Assembly: GCA_035222895.1 (NCBI GenBank)
Contig: JAVYIG010004977.1
Coordinates: forward strand, 1 to 64,000
Length of the DNA: 64,000 bases
Source of the DNA: Strongylocentrotus droebachiensis
Lineage: Eukaryota; Echinodermata; Echinoidea; Camarodonta; Strongylocentrotidae
Direction of reading: 5' to 3'
Shown here: positions 22,001 through 37,000 of the stretch, piece by piece
Numbering within the stretch: position 1 is the stretch's first letter
How the letters are laid out: each line of letters opens with the position of its first letter
Translations under genes and position numbers: made by a program
The notes under the pieces: generated by a model
Told to the model about the DNA's origin: nothing
What the model saw: only the letters and a program-made list of their open reading frames with translations
Database searches by the model: none

Positions 22001-25000
22001 TGTGTACTAATTCATTTCTTAACACATTAGCAAATAGAGATTTTGTAAAAATTGCCTATTACTCACTGGAAGATAAGCATAATATCATCATTTTGACATT
22101 GTTCTGAACGATTCGAAACATGCGCTATTTTTCTATAAAGAATTCTACTTTAGACATCGTAAGGATTACGCACGTATAACATTATCATGGTAGACCCTAA
22201 AAACAAATTCTATAGCGCGTTGAAAACGGACGGGAGGTTTCGGGCAGTTCAGTGAGTAAAAGGAGGGGCGGTTTAGTTGCTAAAGGGTTAAATTAATTTT
22301 GATTCTCCTTTGTGCCATGGTGAAAATTTGTTGATGTGCATGTTTAATGTGTGGCTTGATGTAATGACTAACATTGTACAGTGGTGGATAAATGTGAAGT
22401 GCTCTCTTTACGTGATAATATTTCAGTGTCCCATCAATAATTGAAAAATTTCAGTTTCCTTGTTGCTTAAATAAAAACTTATCATTTACTCTTTTTGGTT
22501 ATGATAGCACATACTGTAGTAAGGCCTAAAAAAAAAAATTGATGACTTGGCGTAACCCGCCCGACCCTATTTTTATCGCCGACCCTACGCTTTTTTATTT
22601 TTTTTTATCCGATTGCGATTGCGTAAATATCGATATCGCAGTGGGGAAAACCCGGATGTTTGTTGCTTTCGTTCTGGGCTTTGCCGCGCCGTGTTTGGGC
22701 CAGCTCGCGCGCCGAGTGCAGCGGGCAGGTACGCCATAGTACCGCTAGGCGATTGTATCCCCAACATGGCGTCCTATGGCGTTCAGTTCAAGGGTAAATT
22801 TGGTGCTCACGTTTTATTCAACGTTCTTCGGAAGGTGGACATTGAAGCAACAATTGGAGAAATCGTTCAAGATCTGGCCGCTGATATTGTGCATGAGGGT
22901 GTATGTACATGTACATGTATGTATGCAGGGGGGGGGGGAGGTGTATGTATGCATCCCCCAGGTCCCAAGGTGATCAAGATTTCAACAATTTCTTGCTCAC
23001 TTTGCTCACACAGTGTGTGTGTCCATATATGTGTGTGTCCATATGGGTGTGTGTGTGTGTGTGCGTGGAGTTATTTGAACATATTGTGGTCTACCCCTCT
23101 CATCAGATCATCCCCAAGGTCTGAGGACCTATCTACGCCACTGTATGTATGTATGTGTATGAATGGCTAATTTCATGTATGCAAATATAAGCAACAACAA
23201 CAACAACAACAACAAAAAACAAAAAAAAATCGCCCTACCTACCCTAATTTTCAGTGACCCGTTACGCCAAGTCATCAATTTTTTTTTTTAGGCCTAAGAT
23301 TACTTTCTAGACGTTCAAGAACACCAATTGCTTCATTGTTTTATGCAAAAGATTAATATATTTGGTATGGTATAAAAAAGATTCTTACAAGTGCTGTGTT
23401 CCTTATGTTTTTGTAAATAATTATATATTTTAATGTGCAAACCTGGGTATAATGGTTTTTTAAACTAACATTACAGACTGTGCATTTGCATCAGGCATGA
23501 ATGATAAAAGTAATTGGGGTTTTCTTTTCATAATATTCTTTGGAAATAGAGATAAGCAAAGGAGGAATATTTCTTTAACACAAGTAATGATATTCATTAA
23601 CTAAAATTAAATTGTCTATTTTTTTTTTACATTTTAAGAGTTTTTGTCTGCATGATTCATACTGTCGTGTTGGGTAGAAATATTGAATTCTGTCCGCCTC
23701 ACAACTGGGAGGTCGTGGGTTCGAACCCCGGCCGCGTCATACCAAAAGACGTTAAAAGATGAGAGTTGTTGCTACCTTGTTTGGTGTTCAACAATAAGGG
23801 ATAGAGCAACGTCGATCTGGCGCTGCTCAGTGGCTGCCGGGCTCACGATCAATTGAGCAAAAAGAATTTCCATTTCGGTTTAATAAAATTTGGAGTGGAC
23901 TATTAGGCTATTATTATTATTATTATTATTATTTTTGGACATTTCTATTTGAGCATACCTGGTACATTTTTGTTTTGCCTTTGAATGTGCAGACGACGAT
24001 GAACGACATCAATGCAGGAATGAGCAATGTTCGTCTGCAAGAGACCAGACCGCTGAACCTGTTGCAGGAGAGACATGTCCTGCCTCCAAAGGAGTTCAAT
24101 CCTCCTAAACCCAAGCTACATCCAGACTACCAGAAGATTCAAGTTAGCCCAGAGTAAGTTAAACATCATTGTATACAGAAGGGCTCTCTGCTGGGGATTG
24201 CTTGGTAGTCCAGGGGGTGTGTCACAAAGATCCTAAGTCAAACTTAGCTCTAAGTTGGACTTACAAATTATGGAGAGCCATTTGTAGCCTTAATGTAAAA
24301 TACATTCAAAAGCAAAAATTGAAGTATTTTAGATTTTTCATAAATTCCACATCAAGAACATGGAATCTCCTTGATAATAGAAAATATGAATGGTTTGAAT
24401 CAACATTTTACAACTTTTACAAAATATTTGCATATACATGTATGCTAACGGCTTTCCATAACTGTTAATCTTTGTGAAACACCCTCCAGGACACCCAAGG
24501 TATCCAAAAGAGGTTCTTAGTAGGTTACAGCACATGTTCCAATAATGATTACCCTGCGGTTTCTTCTTGTAAATCATGTCAATTCATTCTTTACACTGTA
24601 AAGATAGATTGTATTCAATAAAATTGTCAGTTCATTTGAATGTAATTCTTTGTGGATCGTTCACTGTCAGCACTTATGACCTTGATGAGATGGCCATCGC
24701 AGCCATCGGGCAATTGAAGAACTTACTTGAATTTAATTTACCGTATTTGCCGGCGATAAGGCCGCACCGCCGCATAGGCCGCACCCCCAACTTGGACATT
24801 TCACAGAGGAAAAAAAAAAAAAAAAAAAAAACCAACGGACGAAACAAAATAATCATAATTTTCTTGTAAAACACTATTTTTTTTTTACAAACTGATACCA
24901 AATTCATCAATATTCTTATAATTTACCGGAAGTTTAGCTCAAAAAGTGATCGCGGGCAGATTTGGTGTCCGATACCCCTACCACAATGTACGGTGTAATG

Positions 25001-28000
25001 CGAAACTGCATGAAATGGAAAAACAAAATGGCGACTTCGGATGGATGCTTCGCGGCAGCTTCGTTAAATGGTCCCTTCCTTTACTTTTGCAATGCATTGG
25101 CACGAACTTAGATCAAGATCTATCGGTAAATGTTGGTTTAGCAATTTATTTTCGTATTCATGTCAACAATGCAAGATAAAATTGTCGGTAAGTTGTGTTT
25201 AAATGTCCTGTACAATCTAGTTATTGTACCATTAGTAGATCTAGTCCCATACGTGCAAATTCGTGCTGGTTTTGACTTTTTTTTTTTTTTACTCATTCGT
25301 CGTAAAGGCCGCACCCCAACTTTTTGATATTTTCTCTTCCAAAAATACTGCGGCCTTTACGCCGGCAAATACGGTAATTAAGGAACTTTACATTAATCTT
25401 GATCTAAGGAGACACGTACCAACGAGCACTTATGAACCTGTTTATTATTACTTCTTGCAGTGTTTTTCGGTCCACCTTGAATGCAATACCTGAGTCTCAA
25501 TCGTTGCTTCAGAAGTCTCGACTGCCTCTAGGTCTGATCATCCATCCATTCAGAGATCTATCGGTAAGTATCCTATCCAAGGGACTTGGTGGTAGAGCTA
25601 CAGGGGCAGGAAGGAGGGGGGGGGGGCACAGGGTGCATATCCATCCCCTTCCCCCTTCAAGTGAATATTTTAAAGAATTATTGGGGGACAAGTTTGAAGT
25701 GTTCCTTACAGTGATTTTCTACATTAAAAAAATTATATGGGGTCATCAACTTTCCATATTTATTTATGTGTACGGTACATTTTAAGTAATAATAGAATTT
25801 GGAGAGATTTTAGTGGAAACATAGAATATGTACATGTAATTCAAGTTGACGCAATGTTCAAAGATGATTCCGTTACTCGTTTTCTAAATGAAGATTATAT
25901 TTTGCATTTACACGATACAACTACTGGTAGATTCTTAATGCCAATTAACATTCAGAGGCGGGTAGTCTCAGTGGATTATTGAAAAATTGATCTCTGCACA
26001 GATGATAATATCTATTGTCAAATGGAACACTAAACAATATTTATTTAATTGTTCTCCATACAGCATCTGCCTGTTATACAGTCGAGTGTAATAGTACGAT
26101 GTCGGTCATGTAGGACGTATATCAACCCGTTTGTAGCCTTCATTGATCAGAGGAGATGGAGATGTAATCTATGCTTCAGAGTCAACGATTGTAAGTAACA
26201 TCAGTATATCTTATTCCATGTGATGACTTCCACCTTTGATTTGATTTGATTTGATTTATTGGTTTCTGCATCTTTCTTTTTTTTCATCATACATTTTAAT
26301 GAACATAATATGGTTTGATACAATATTTCATATGTATATATACAGAAAATATACAAAATTAAACAAATATATTGAATGCATAATTAACATACATTAGATG
26401 CAGGAGGGCTACAGCATAAACAAAGTAGCTTGACGTGCCCGCAGCCCTCAACTTAGATACAACAATAACAATATAAAAGCAGAAGAGTGATTTGCAGAGA
26501 AGAAAAGGAAGAGGAAAGAAGGAGCTTGAGTTTCATATTTGTGATATTCTCAAACTTCTGTTGATGTTTCATGCTTTTGTTTTAAGCAATAGCATAGCTG
26601 CCAACCTTTCCTATTATGGAAGAATGATTCCTAATTTTGGGTCTTCAAGCTACTGTTTTGAACCCAAGATTCCTCTCTTTTTTCTGAAATATTCAGTGTG
26701 AAAGGTATACAAAATCGACCATATTCCTCATTTTGCCTTCAGAGATTCCTAATATTTGCTGTGAAACGTTGGCAGGTATGCAAGAATGGAAATTCATTGA
26801 GATTAATTCATCTAAATTTATTTAGCAATGATTTATATAGTCAGCAATCTGGAAAATAACGTCATTCATGTTTCTTTGACATAAACACGGTCAACGGCTA
26901 TCTAATAATTATTTGTGATTTATTCTTGTATTCAGTACCAGAAGAGTTCACCTTTGACCCTGTAACTAAGACATATGGAGACCCCCAACGGAGACCGGAG
27001 ATCAAGTCATCAACGATTGAATTCATAGCACCATCAGAATACATGGTAGGTTGCATTAGCAGTAGCTTTCGAGAATGGGAAGGGGAAGGGGAAGGGGGCT
27101 ATCTAAGCCCTCTTAGATTGTGCTTGAAAGAGAACATGACACTCGTTTTGTCTTTTTTTAAACAATCTTTGATAAAATTGCTGATCCTTTTCTTGGTTTT
27201 GACAGTTGTCTGCCCAAACAATCTGTCTATTTACACTTAGACATGTTATTAATTTCAATGGAGTGGCTACGGCAATTCCATCTTTCAAAAGTCTTTGATG
27301 AAATTGTCTTATTATGCTAATCTGTTTAACTGACAAGTCTGCCACAATGTACATACTCTCTATTCCTAACTGGACATTTCTCTAAGTGTGCAGTAGAGTT
27401 GAATTACAGCTCTGTCTATTTTCAAACAAGCCTTGATGAAATGTTCTTGTGCAAATCTGTTTTGACAACTATGTCCACACCAGCCAGCTGTCTATTTATT
27501 CCTCCTCGACATGCTATTCAGTTCAACAAAGTCTGACTACTGCTCTGTCGTTTTCACATGATCAGTGGTCAAATTGTCTTATCATCATAATAATAATAAT
27601 AATAATAATAATAAGATTATTTATATAGCGCCGGTATCTGTCAGGTTCTGACGCTCATGGCGCTTTACACATATTACCCTGGTCGTAGCCGAGCTGCCAA
27701 AGTAACTAGCACTCAAGCATATCAGGTACCCATTTACACCTGAGTGGAGAGTGGCGATTGTAGATTAATGTCTTGCCAAAGGACATTAGTGCCGCGGCCG
27801 GACTTAAACCCTGTACCTTGTGATCTGCAGTCGGGTGACTTATCCACTAGTCCACAACACCTCTACTTGTACTAATTCCACACATCTTATTGTTTCAAAC
27901 AGTTACGTCCACCCCAGCCAGCAGTCTATCTATTCCTTCTGGACGTATCGTTCAGTGCGATAGAGTCGGGTTACCTCTCGGTCGTCTGTCAAACCATCAT

Positions 28001-31000
28001 CGATAACCTGGACAAGATGCCCGGAGATGCGCGGACGATGATTGGCTTCGTCACCTACGATAGCATGCTTCACTTCTACTCGTTACCAGAAGGCGCTACA
28101 AGGCCGCAGATGATGGTGGTCTCAGACATTGATGGTGAGTTCTACTTTTGCATTGAAAATACAGATCAGGGGAGTGTTTCACAAAGACTAAGATCGACTT
28201 TAAGTTGGACTTAACTATGGCAGGCCGTTCATGCCACTATTTTCTCTCATCATTTACTTGCATTGGTTTATCGAGGGATGTACCCATCGTGGTAAAAAAT
28301 CTACAGAATTTACATTGTTTGAAATTTCATTATTGAAGGAAAAAATATTATCTAAAAATTATAATTGAGAGACCAATGGTGAGAGCCACCAAGCCACCAG
28401 TGGCATGAATGGCCTGCCATAGTTAAATCCAACTTAAAGTCGATCTTAGTCTTTGTGAAACACTCCCCAGCTTGTATAGCTAGCCACGGGTAGATTCAAT
28501 ACAAATCAATTTGGGTTCGTTTTCAAAAGATACTAACAAAATTAAAGGCGATTCTATTATTTTTTCGTGAATAGTCTTCAGAGTAATTCAATAAATCAGA
28601 ATGTTCTGTTTGTTTTTCATAGCACCCATTATATTGTGATATTGTAGGCCTACATGCACCGTTCCCTAGCTGTGTGTTTCCTAGGATTAGATATTTTTTC
28701 ATTTTATAGCTTTTCCTCCTCATTCTCATAGATTAATAGACTGTTTCTGCTACTGACTGTTTCTTATAAACCTTAAATGTTAATCTCCCTTTTACAGATA
28801 TATTCCTGCCTTGTCCCAGTGATCTTCTAGTCAATATACAAGAATCAAAAGAGGTAAGAAAACACTCATTTCGTGAAGTGTTGTAGTCGATTGGTTTTAA
28901 GCACTTGACTAGGAATTCAAAGTTCTTGGTTCGAGCCCCCACACAGCAGTAATGTCCTTTGCAAGGCATTAATCTACATTTGCCACTCAATACCCAAGAG
29001 AGAGATGGGGACCCGTTAGGATGACGAAAGCATTTGTGTTAGTAATTGCCTATGCCCTCACGGTGACCATATGGTAGGAATACTCCCCAGGGAGTGGAGA
29101 TGATGCACATTGTGCGTGGATGAATCCGATGACCGGGGTAATAATATCTGCAAAGCGCTTAGAGACATTATTCTGTATTAAGCGGTATATAAATCCAGAT
29201 ATTATTTTAACTTGACCCCAACTGGCGAATGTTTATCCAAATGTACCAAAGAAAACCAAGCATAATGGGTTTTCTAAATAGATTTCAATATCATTACAGA
29301 AATTTAAAACTCATGCTTTTAAGTTACAAACCTTGTTTTGCTACCGATATCTTCATACCCATGAAGACTGTATATATTAGACGATATGATTTGCTGTAAA
29401 TCAGAGCTGCAAAATACTGGTGTTTTTAATGTACACCGTGTGTTTCAAGGCAAAGTATAACACTTGAAACTGCCGGACTTTATTTGACTTTGGTGAAAAG
29501 AGATCGTAATAGGGGATTAATGATTTTCACATATGGTTTTCATCAATTTGTATCTCGTCTTTTGATCATCCTTAGTTGGTATGTGAGTTGCTGAACCAGC
29601 TACCAGCCATGTTCGTTGATAACAAGAACACACAGACAGCCCTTGGACCAGCTCTTCAGGCTGCTCATAAACTCTTGGTACGTTACCCAGTTTTCCCATT
29701 ATCATTGTAACTTCTATCCTACTCTGAATTTAATGGCTATCTGGTCAACCAATAAATACACTGATTGTAATGATATCTTTTTATCTGAATTGTGCTTCAA
29801 AAGAACAAAGGATTACCTTTCTATTCTTTATAATTTGACCTTACTCCTCCTTTTACAAGTTAGATTGACATAGAATTAAATCTAATGTTACCTTTTTGAT
29901 AAGAGCTATAAGTATATTAGGTTCAATATCTCTGTGATCTCTGCGGTTAAGTCCTAGTTAAGGTCGAGCGAGAATATTCCAGTTTACATTACTTAATTTT
30001 GCAATAGTAGCTTTCAGCCTAGCATCTGTTTTGTTTGTTTATGTAAATCTCTTAACTACTGTTCGGGAAACTGTGCCTCCACAAGGCCTTGGCCTCATTT
30101 TTTAGTTCCCTATTTTCATTTTCTTATATAGTGCAAATGCTTATCATTGTATATACCTTTGTATTGTTTTTATTGAAAATGGAAATGAATAAAATGAATT
30201 GAATTGAATTGAATCTCTATAAACACCTCAAACATTAATGATTTACTGGTGATAATAAGAATACATTTTGCGACAATTCATTTTTTAATTGTTCCGATAT
30301 TCAAGTGTGATGGTTATTTTGTGACTAGGTAATGGCAACAAATTGGGCATCATTGTAAAGCGGAATAACTAGGCCTTTTAATGATACCAAATTAAATTGT
30401 GTTAGTACATGAGAACGAGAAATATCAATGTTCAAACTTGAATTGTTTGTTTGTTTGTTTTATTTATTCACCATGTAAAATAGAGATATAATACATAGTA
30501 GGAACAGTGCATAAACAAAAAATGTTTAAAGCGCAACGTCCCTAAGATGACATAGTTGATACTTATTAGATTTAGATAGAACAAGGCTTCAAATAGAACA
30601 TTCTGTCGTTACAAAAATAAAACAAAATACAAAATTGTTGAACTATTTTTGATGAGTTAATATTTGTGGTCAATTTTTTAGAGTCCAACTGGAGGCCGAG
30701 TGACGATCTTCCAGTGTACGTTGCCATCTGTTGGAGTAGGAGCACTCAAAGCAAGGGAAGACCCTAACCAGAGAGCGACAGCAAAGGTAAAATTAAAGGC
30801 ATCGTTAAACAATGTTAAATCTGAGATGCATGGCCCTATGTGTTATCCGTGTCTGTGATATTGAAGCCCTAAAAAAAATGCACTTCAAAATGATCATGAA
30901 GTGCCTCAAAAAAGTAAAAATCTTTGAGTGACCGGTTTTACCATACTCATTTTCCCCAGTAGGCTGTAGTGTTATAAAAACCATTATGAAAACGCAATGT

Positions 31001-34000
31001 TTGGTTTTGATTTCCAATCATAAATATCTTGATAATCAGACAGGCGATCGGCTTGTAAAAGTCATGGGGTTCCTGACTGACCTAAAGGTTTATAATTATC
31101 ATTGCAGCATGAGCTAAATCCAGGATTTTGTTTCAGAATCTGTAACAAAGTTACCCAATCCCTTTAATTATATTTATTCATACTTAATCATAAAAGTATA
31201 CTGTTGTAGCAGATGATACTGAAAATCTCTGTTTACTTTACAGAGATGATAATCAAGAAAGTCTATTATCCTGCTATCTAAAAACCTTATGTGTGATAAT
31301 CAGGTTTGTAATGTTTAGGTTCAGCATATTGTTGAAAGCTTTCTTTGGGGGGAATTTTAGGTACAAAACCTATGTAAAACGTTCTTTTGAACGAGCTTTT
31401 TATTTTCTTCTTCAAATTTGCAATACTAGTTTGGAGACAGGTCATATGATAAAATTTTGTGAAATTACCAGTTTTGAACGTATACAATATGTTAAAAAAT
31501 TGGTAATAATGAATAAGGGGGGGGGGGTGTAGGCAGAGGCTTCTGGAGGATGCAGTCACATTTTCCTTGTTACCTCTTAATATTTCTTGCTGTCTTATGC
31601 CATACTGTAAATCAACACAATGGACACGGTGTGCTCCAAAAATTCTACTCTATTGCTGAGGTATACTTTTGGTACTGTTAATAAAAAGTAGTTGAGCCTA
31701 TCTGCAACATTTGCCCAGAATATGTTATTCAAATATTGAAATTGCATTTTTATGCCTCCGTTACGAAGTAGTTTTTCGGGTTTTTCCAGAATATGTTATT
31801 CAAATATTGAAATTGCATTTTTATGCCTCCGTTACGAAGTAGTTTTTCGGGTTCTCGTGAACGCGTTATCTGAAGAACTGATTGATGGATTCCTGCCAAA
31901 CTTTGGTCATGTATGTATCTTGCAGAGCCAATGAACTGAGTAGATTTTGGGGTCACGAGGTCAAAGGTCACAGGGCTCATTATGTATGCAAAAACAGCTC
32001 GTGATCGCGTTATCTCAAGAACCGATCGATGGATTCCTGCCAAACTTAGGTCATGTATGTTTATTGCAGAGCCGATTTTAGGGTCATGAGGTCAAAAATC
32101 AAAGGGTCATATATGTATATGAGAAATTGCTTGTAATCACGATATTCTGAGAACCTGTTAATGGATTACAATTGAACTTGAATTTGAAAAATTTCTTCTG
32201 TTTTGGTTTGTAAAATTGCTCTATGACGGAGGCATCATTTAAGTTCCATCTAGTTGTAATTTATTCCTTGACTTTATTTTATCATTATTTTTTGTTTTTC
32301 ATGTTGTTCAGAGTGTACCTAATCTTGGTCCTGCCACTGACTTCTACAAAAAGATGTCTCTAGATTTCTCTGGTCAACAAATCTGTGCAGATATATTCAT
32401 GATGGGAGCTCAGTACATGGACATTGCTACCCTGGGTAAGTTTTCACAACATTTATATGATATTTTTGATGTACCCCGAAAGAAGCCAGTCAATATAATT
32501 ATTATAACCTATTACAAGGCATTTTTGTATAAATGATATACAAGCGCACTGATGGAATATGGCAGAATGTTGCCCTCTGATTTAGTACAGTGGTCTACGG
32601 GGAAAACCCGGAAGAGGGCAATATGGCAAATGTTGGCCGCTCCGGTTTCATATTCGGAGTAGCGTACAAAATTGCAGCTAAAATGCCTCGTATAGGTAAT
32701 ACACCTGCGAATGTGCTGTTATACAAGTGAACCCTGTCTATAAAAGCAATCAAAGGGTATTATGAAATGTGACCTCTATAAGTAGCTGCAGCCTGCAGAT
32801 ATTTTTGTGCTTGGAGCACATATCCATTCACTCGTACTGAATTCGCATTTTCCTTTGTTCTCAGTCATTGTTATCATAATGTGAAATCTCATCACGATTT
32901 GTACCTCTTTATTTTTTTCCCAGCTGGTATTGCCAAATTCTCTGGTGGAAGCCTGAGTTATTACCCGGCCTTCCACACGGTAAAGAACCCCATCCAGGCT
33001 GAGAGGCTAGAGTCCGATCTCAAGAGATACCTCACAAGAAAGATTGGATTTGAAGCCGTCATGAGGATACGATGCACCAAGGGTAAATACTCCTCATTAT
33101 TTCATGCATCATGAATATTTTCAGAGCTGTCAAGTTTTATTTATTTCAGTAGTTATCCTGAAATTAAAGCCCCTCTAATTTGTTGGGAGCCCAAAATTTG
33201 ATTGCAAAATTTCGCTTAAATTTTTCCATCAAATTTTGGGGCTCCTAATACTTAAAGGGATCGTTTAACAATGTTAAATCTGAGGTACACGGCCCTACGT
33301 GTTATCAGTGTCTGTGATATGGTGAAATATTGAAGCCCTAAAAAAATCGCGCTTCAAAATGATCAAGAAGTGCCTCAAAAAAGTAAAAATCTTTGAGTGA
33401 CCGGTTTTACCATACTCGTTTTCCCCAATAGACTGTAGTGTTATGAAAACCGTCAGGCGAACGGTTTTCAAAATGTGTAATTCCAATCATAAATATCTTG
33501 ATAATCAGACAGGCGATCGGCTTGTAAAAGTCATGGGGTTCCTGGCTGACCTAAAGGTTTATAATTATCATTGCATCATTAGCTCAATCCAGAATTTTGT
33601 TTCAGAATCTGAGACAAAGTTACCGGATCCCTTTAAGAGGGACTTTAAGAAGAATACTCTCCCCAGAACTCAACCTTCTCTTTAAATAATGCCTGAACAT
33701 AGTCAATTAAATAATCAGTTAAATGGACATACATGTATCGTCTGTTTGGAGCCAGAAGGGTGTTAAGTCTGTGTTAAAGCATATGAGTTAACGCCCTTTT
33801 GGCTTCAACCAGACAATATGTAGATAAATATAAAGATAAATGAAGATAAATACAGTCAAACCTGCTTTAATGCTCACTGGTATAGAAAGACCACATTTGT
33901 TGTTTCCCTTGAAAAAGGTTTCTTATTGAAACATGTACTGAAGGAACCTGTACATGAAGACCACCTGCCTATAAAGACCACTTGTCTTGTCTCCCTTGGG

Positions 34001-37000
34001 TGGTCTTTATAGACAGGTTTGGCTGCAGCAGATGAATTAGAGGTAGTATGTTGCTGATTCAATAGTTTATTGATGATTTATTTACAGGGATGAGCATACA
34101 CACATTCCATGGGAACTTCTTTGTGAGATCGACAGACCTGCTCTCACTACCCAACATCAATCCTGATGCAGGCTTTGCAATGCAGGTCTCCATCGAAGAT
34201 AACCTCAACAGTTCATCATTAGCATGCTTCCAGGCTGCTCTGCTTTATACAAGCAGTAAAGGTAGGATAAATATGTTAATGTATGTACAGTGTATGTAAA
34301 TTGTATGTAAAATGTATGTAAATTGTATGTAAAATGTATGTAAAGTGTATGTAATATGTATGTAAAATGTATGTAAAGTGTATGTAATATGTATGTAAAA
34401 TGTATGTAAAAAAAATATCAATGTAAATTAATATGACTTAACACCTATATGGCTTTCAGCAGACGATATAGTCGAATGGCTTACTTAGGCATTAATTAGG
34501 CAGTTCCAGCTTTAGTTAGGCCATCATCCTTATTATTAATAGCAACATAAGGCCTAGGTAATAGTACACAATGGACCTCATTCTCAAATGCCTTGCACCA
34601 TTGTAGTCTTTGTAAAGAATGTGTGTACTTAAGATAGAATGAATGATTTTGTTAATCACTCAATCCCCTTCATCCGAATCTCTTTCAAAACCTCTCATTG
34701 ACCGGCTTCTTTAAAATGTATGTCTGTTTATTTGTAGGTGAGCGTCGTATCCGAGTCCACACCATGTGTCTACCTGTAACTAATCAGCTGACTGATGTGA
34801 TGATAGGGGCTGATGCACAGGCCATTTCAGGACTCCTTGCTAGAATGGGTAAGAATCATTGATATTGTAGTACATTTGAAAGCCCGTCTGCCATAGTTTG
34901 GCCAGGGGTAATTAGACCTCCCTGCAAGGTCACTGACAGGTGGTTATCTCATCAAATAAGCTATCAATTAACATAAGAAAATGGGGATCATGGGGGACCA
35001 ACAGGCACCGATTAGGCATTGTTTGCCATGTAGAGGGCGCAAATAGCTACATGTATAAGTAGTACGAAAGGGCTTTAATGTAACAGCAACTTCAGGGTTC
35101 TCTGATATACTGACTTGTGAAATTGATCCTAATTCATGCAGAATTCTTGATAATTATAAGAGAAGGTCAGGATAATTGGTTGGAAAATAAATTTCAAGTT
35201 GTAATTAAACTGAATGTTTAAAATTGCCTATAAATAATGCATTTCAGTCAGTCAGTAGAAAATATAAAATGGCTGCAAAGTAATGAGTAAAGGAAGATAA
35301 GAAAATCAAGTTAGTCCTGACTGCTTGTTAAAGGGGAAGTCCACCGTGAAAATAAGATTATTTTAATACAAGGACAAAAATGAGAAGAACAAATATGTGA
35401 AGGTTTGAGAAAAATCAGACAATAAATATGAAAATTATGGATTTGTTTAATCCATAACTTTTCATGGAATACTTCAAATCTGTGAGTCGAATTGTCAACG
35501 CGGTCTCTAGATATGATATTGAATGCAAGAATTGCCATTAAATTGATTGTTAATACTTTTTACTGTTTACACTATGTCCTTATACAAACTCTGGCCGTTT
35601 CTTTGACATTGATCACAGCTGTTGACAAGTGCCAAACCTCATCCCTGGGTGACGCCCGTGATGCTTTAGTCAACGTCTGTCTGGATTCGTTGGCTGCGTA
35701 CAAGACGACTCTGGCTAATTCACATACGATGGGCGCTCTCATGTGCCCACCTAATATGAGGTTGCTGCCTCTCTATACACTGTCACTGTTGAAGAATGTA
35801 AGTATCAAGAGCATAATGATACCCTGCTCTCCCTAGAGCAGGCCTTCTCAACTGGCGGCGCGCGCACCACTCGTGGCGCTTGCGGTCAGTCAGAGTGGCG
35901 CGCGGCTGTTCCCAAAAATAATAAAAAATAAATAAAAATTAAAAAATTAAATTTAAGAAAGAAAAAATTAAAAATTATATTTTATAATAAAAAAACTCAG
36001 CAAAATCATAAAGTCGCAGTCAAAGTTGAGCCCAAAATGCAAGCAAGCCATTTTGTTTGTTTGATTTTCACATCATTTTGACCCTTTCCGTGTTTATTGC
36101 ACCGAAATAACTACATATAAATTAACTTCCAGTGTAGATTTTAGCCAGGAATTGTACTAATTATTTCACATCAATATGAAATTATGATTGATGTTTTATG
36201 GAACAAAAAGGTGTTAAAAATTCCACATCTGGGCCTTCAAAAAGCCCTAAATTCCACTAGCTTCCGGGGGCTTTGCCCCCTGGACCCCACCCGGCATCGG
36301 CTCGGTCGCTACGCTCCCTCGCAACACAGTCACCAAACATACTGATTGGCACTTCAACCTCAATAATTTTTTTGTTTTGGCGCTTCTAATAAACTAGTTG
36401 AGAAGGCCTGCCCTAGAGGGACGTTTCGTTGACGATCAGCCATGCATCAAGTCATTCGTCTTCTATGTGCATGGCTGATCGTCTACGAAACAGAGTTAAG
36501 TCTTTGGTCAACTCTGTGTGTTGCTATGGCAGGCAGCCAGTGAAAACGAATTTGTTTAATCTAAGTATTGAAATGCAAGCATTACTTTAAACAAACAGAA
36601 TTTTGTTATTCCTGGCTCATTTTTTGTTAGATTAAGTTATGAAAAAACATTCATAGTTCTCGGTTTCGTTTTTTCTGGGACGCACTGTATAATTTCGTAA
36701 AAGCATTTGTCATACAATTAGTACAATTACTGATTAACTGAATGAAATGTGTCAGTCTATTCCAATTCATCCCCATGTCATTTCTTTTGATACCTGATAT
36801 TGATTTCTCATTTCTCTCTGCAGCTTGCATTTCGCATTGGTATGAGCACGAAGCTGGATACCCGTGTGTTCGCGATGGAGATGTTCAAATGCATGCCACT
36901 ACTCTACAACATGCTACACGTCCATCCTGATCTCTACCCAGTACACAATCTCACTGATGAGGTAAATATTCACCTTAGGATTAATATAATAATATATAAT

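Noticed and set aside
24945..25179. Gene fragment in the TACCGTATTTGCC element
   Set aside because: The 77-residue frame has no recognisable motif and is not supported by splice sites. It is noted only as part of the transposon body.
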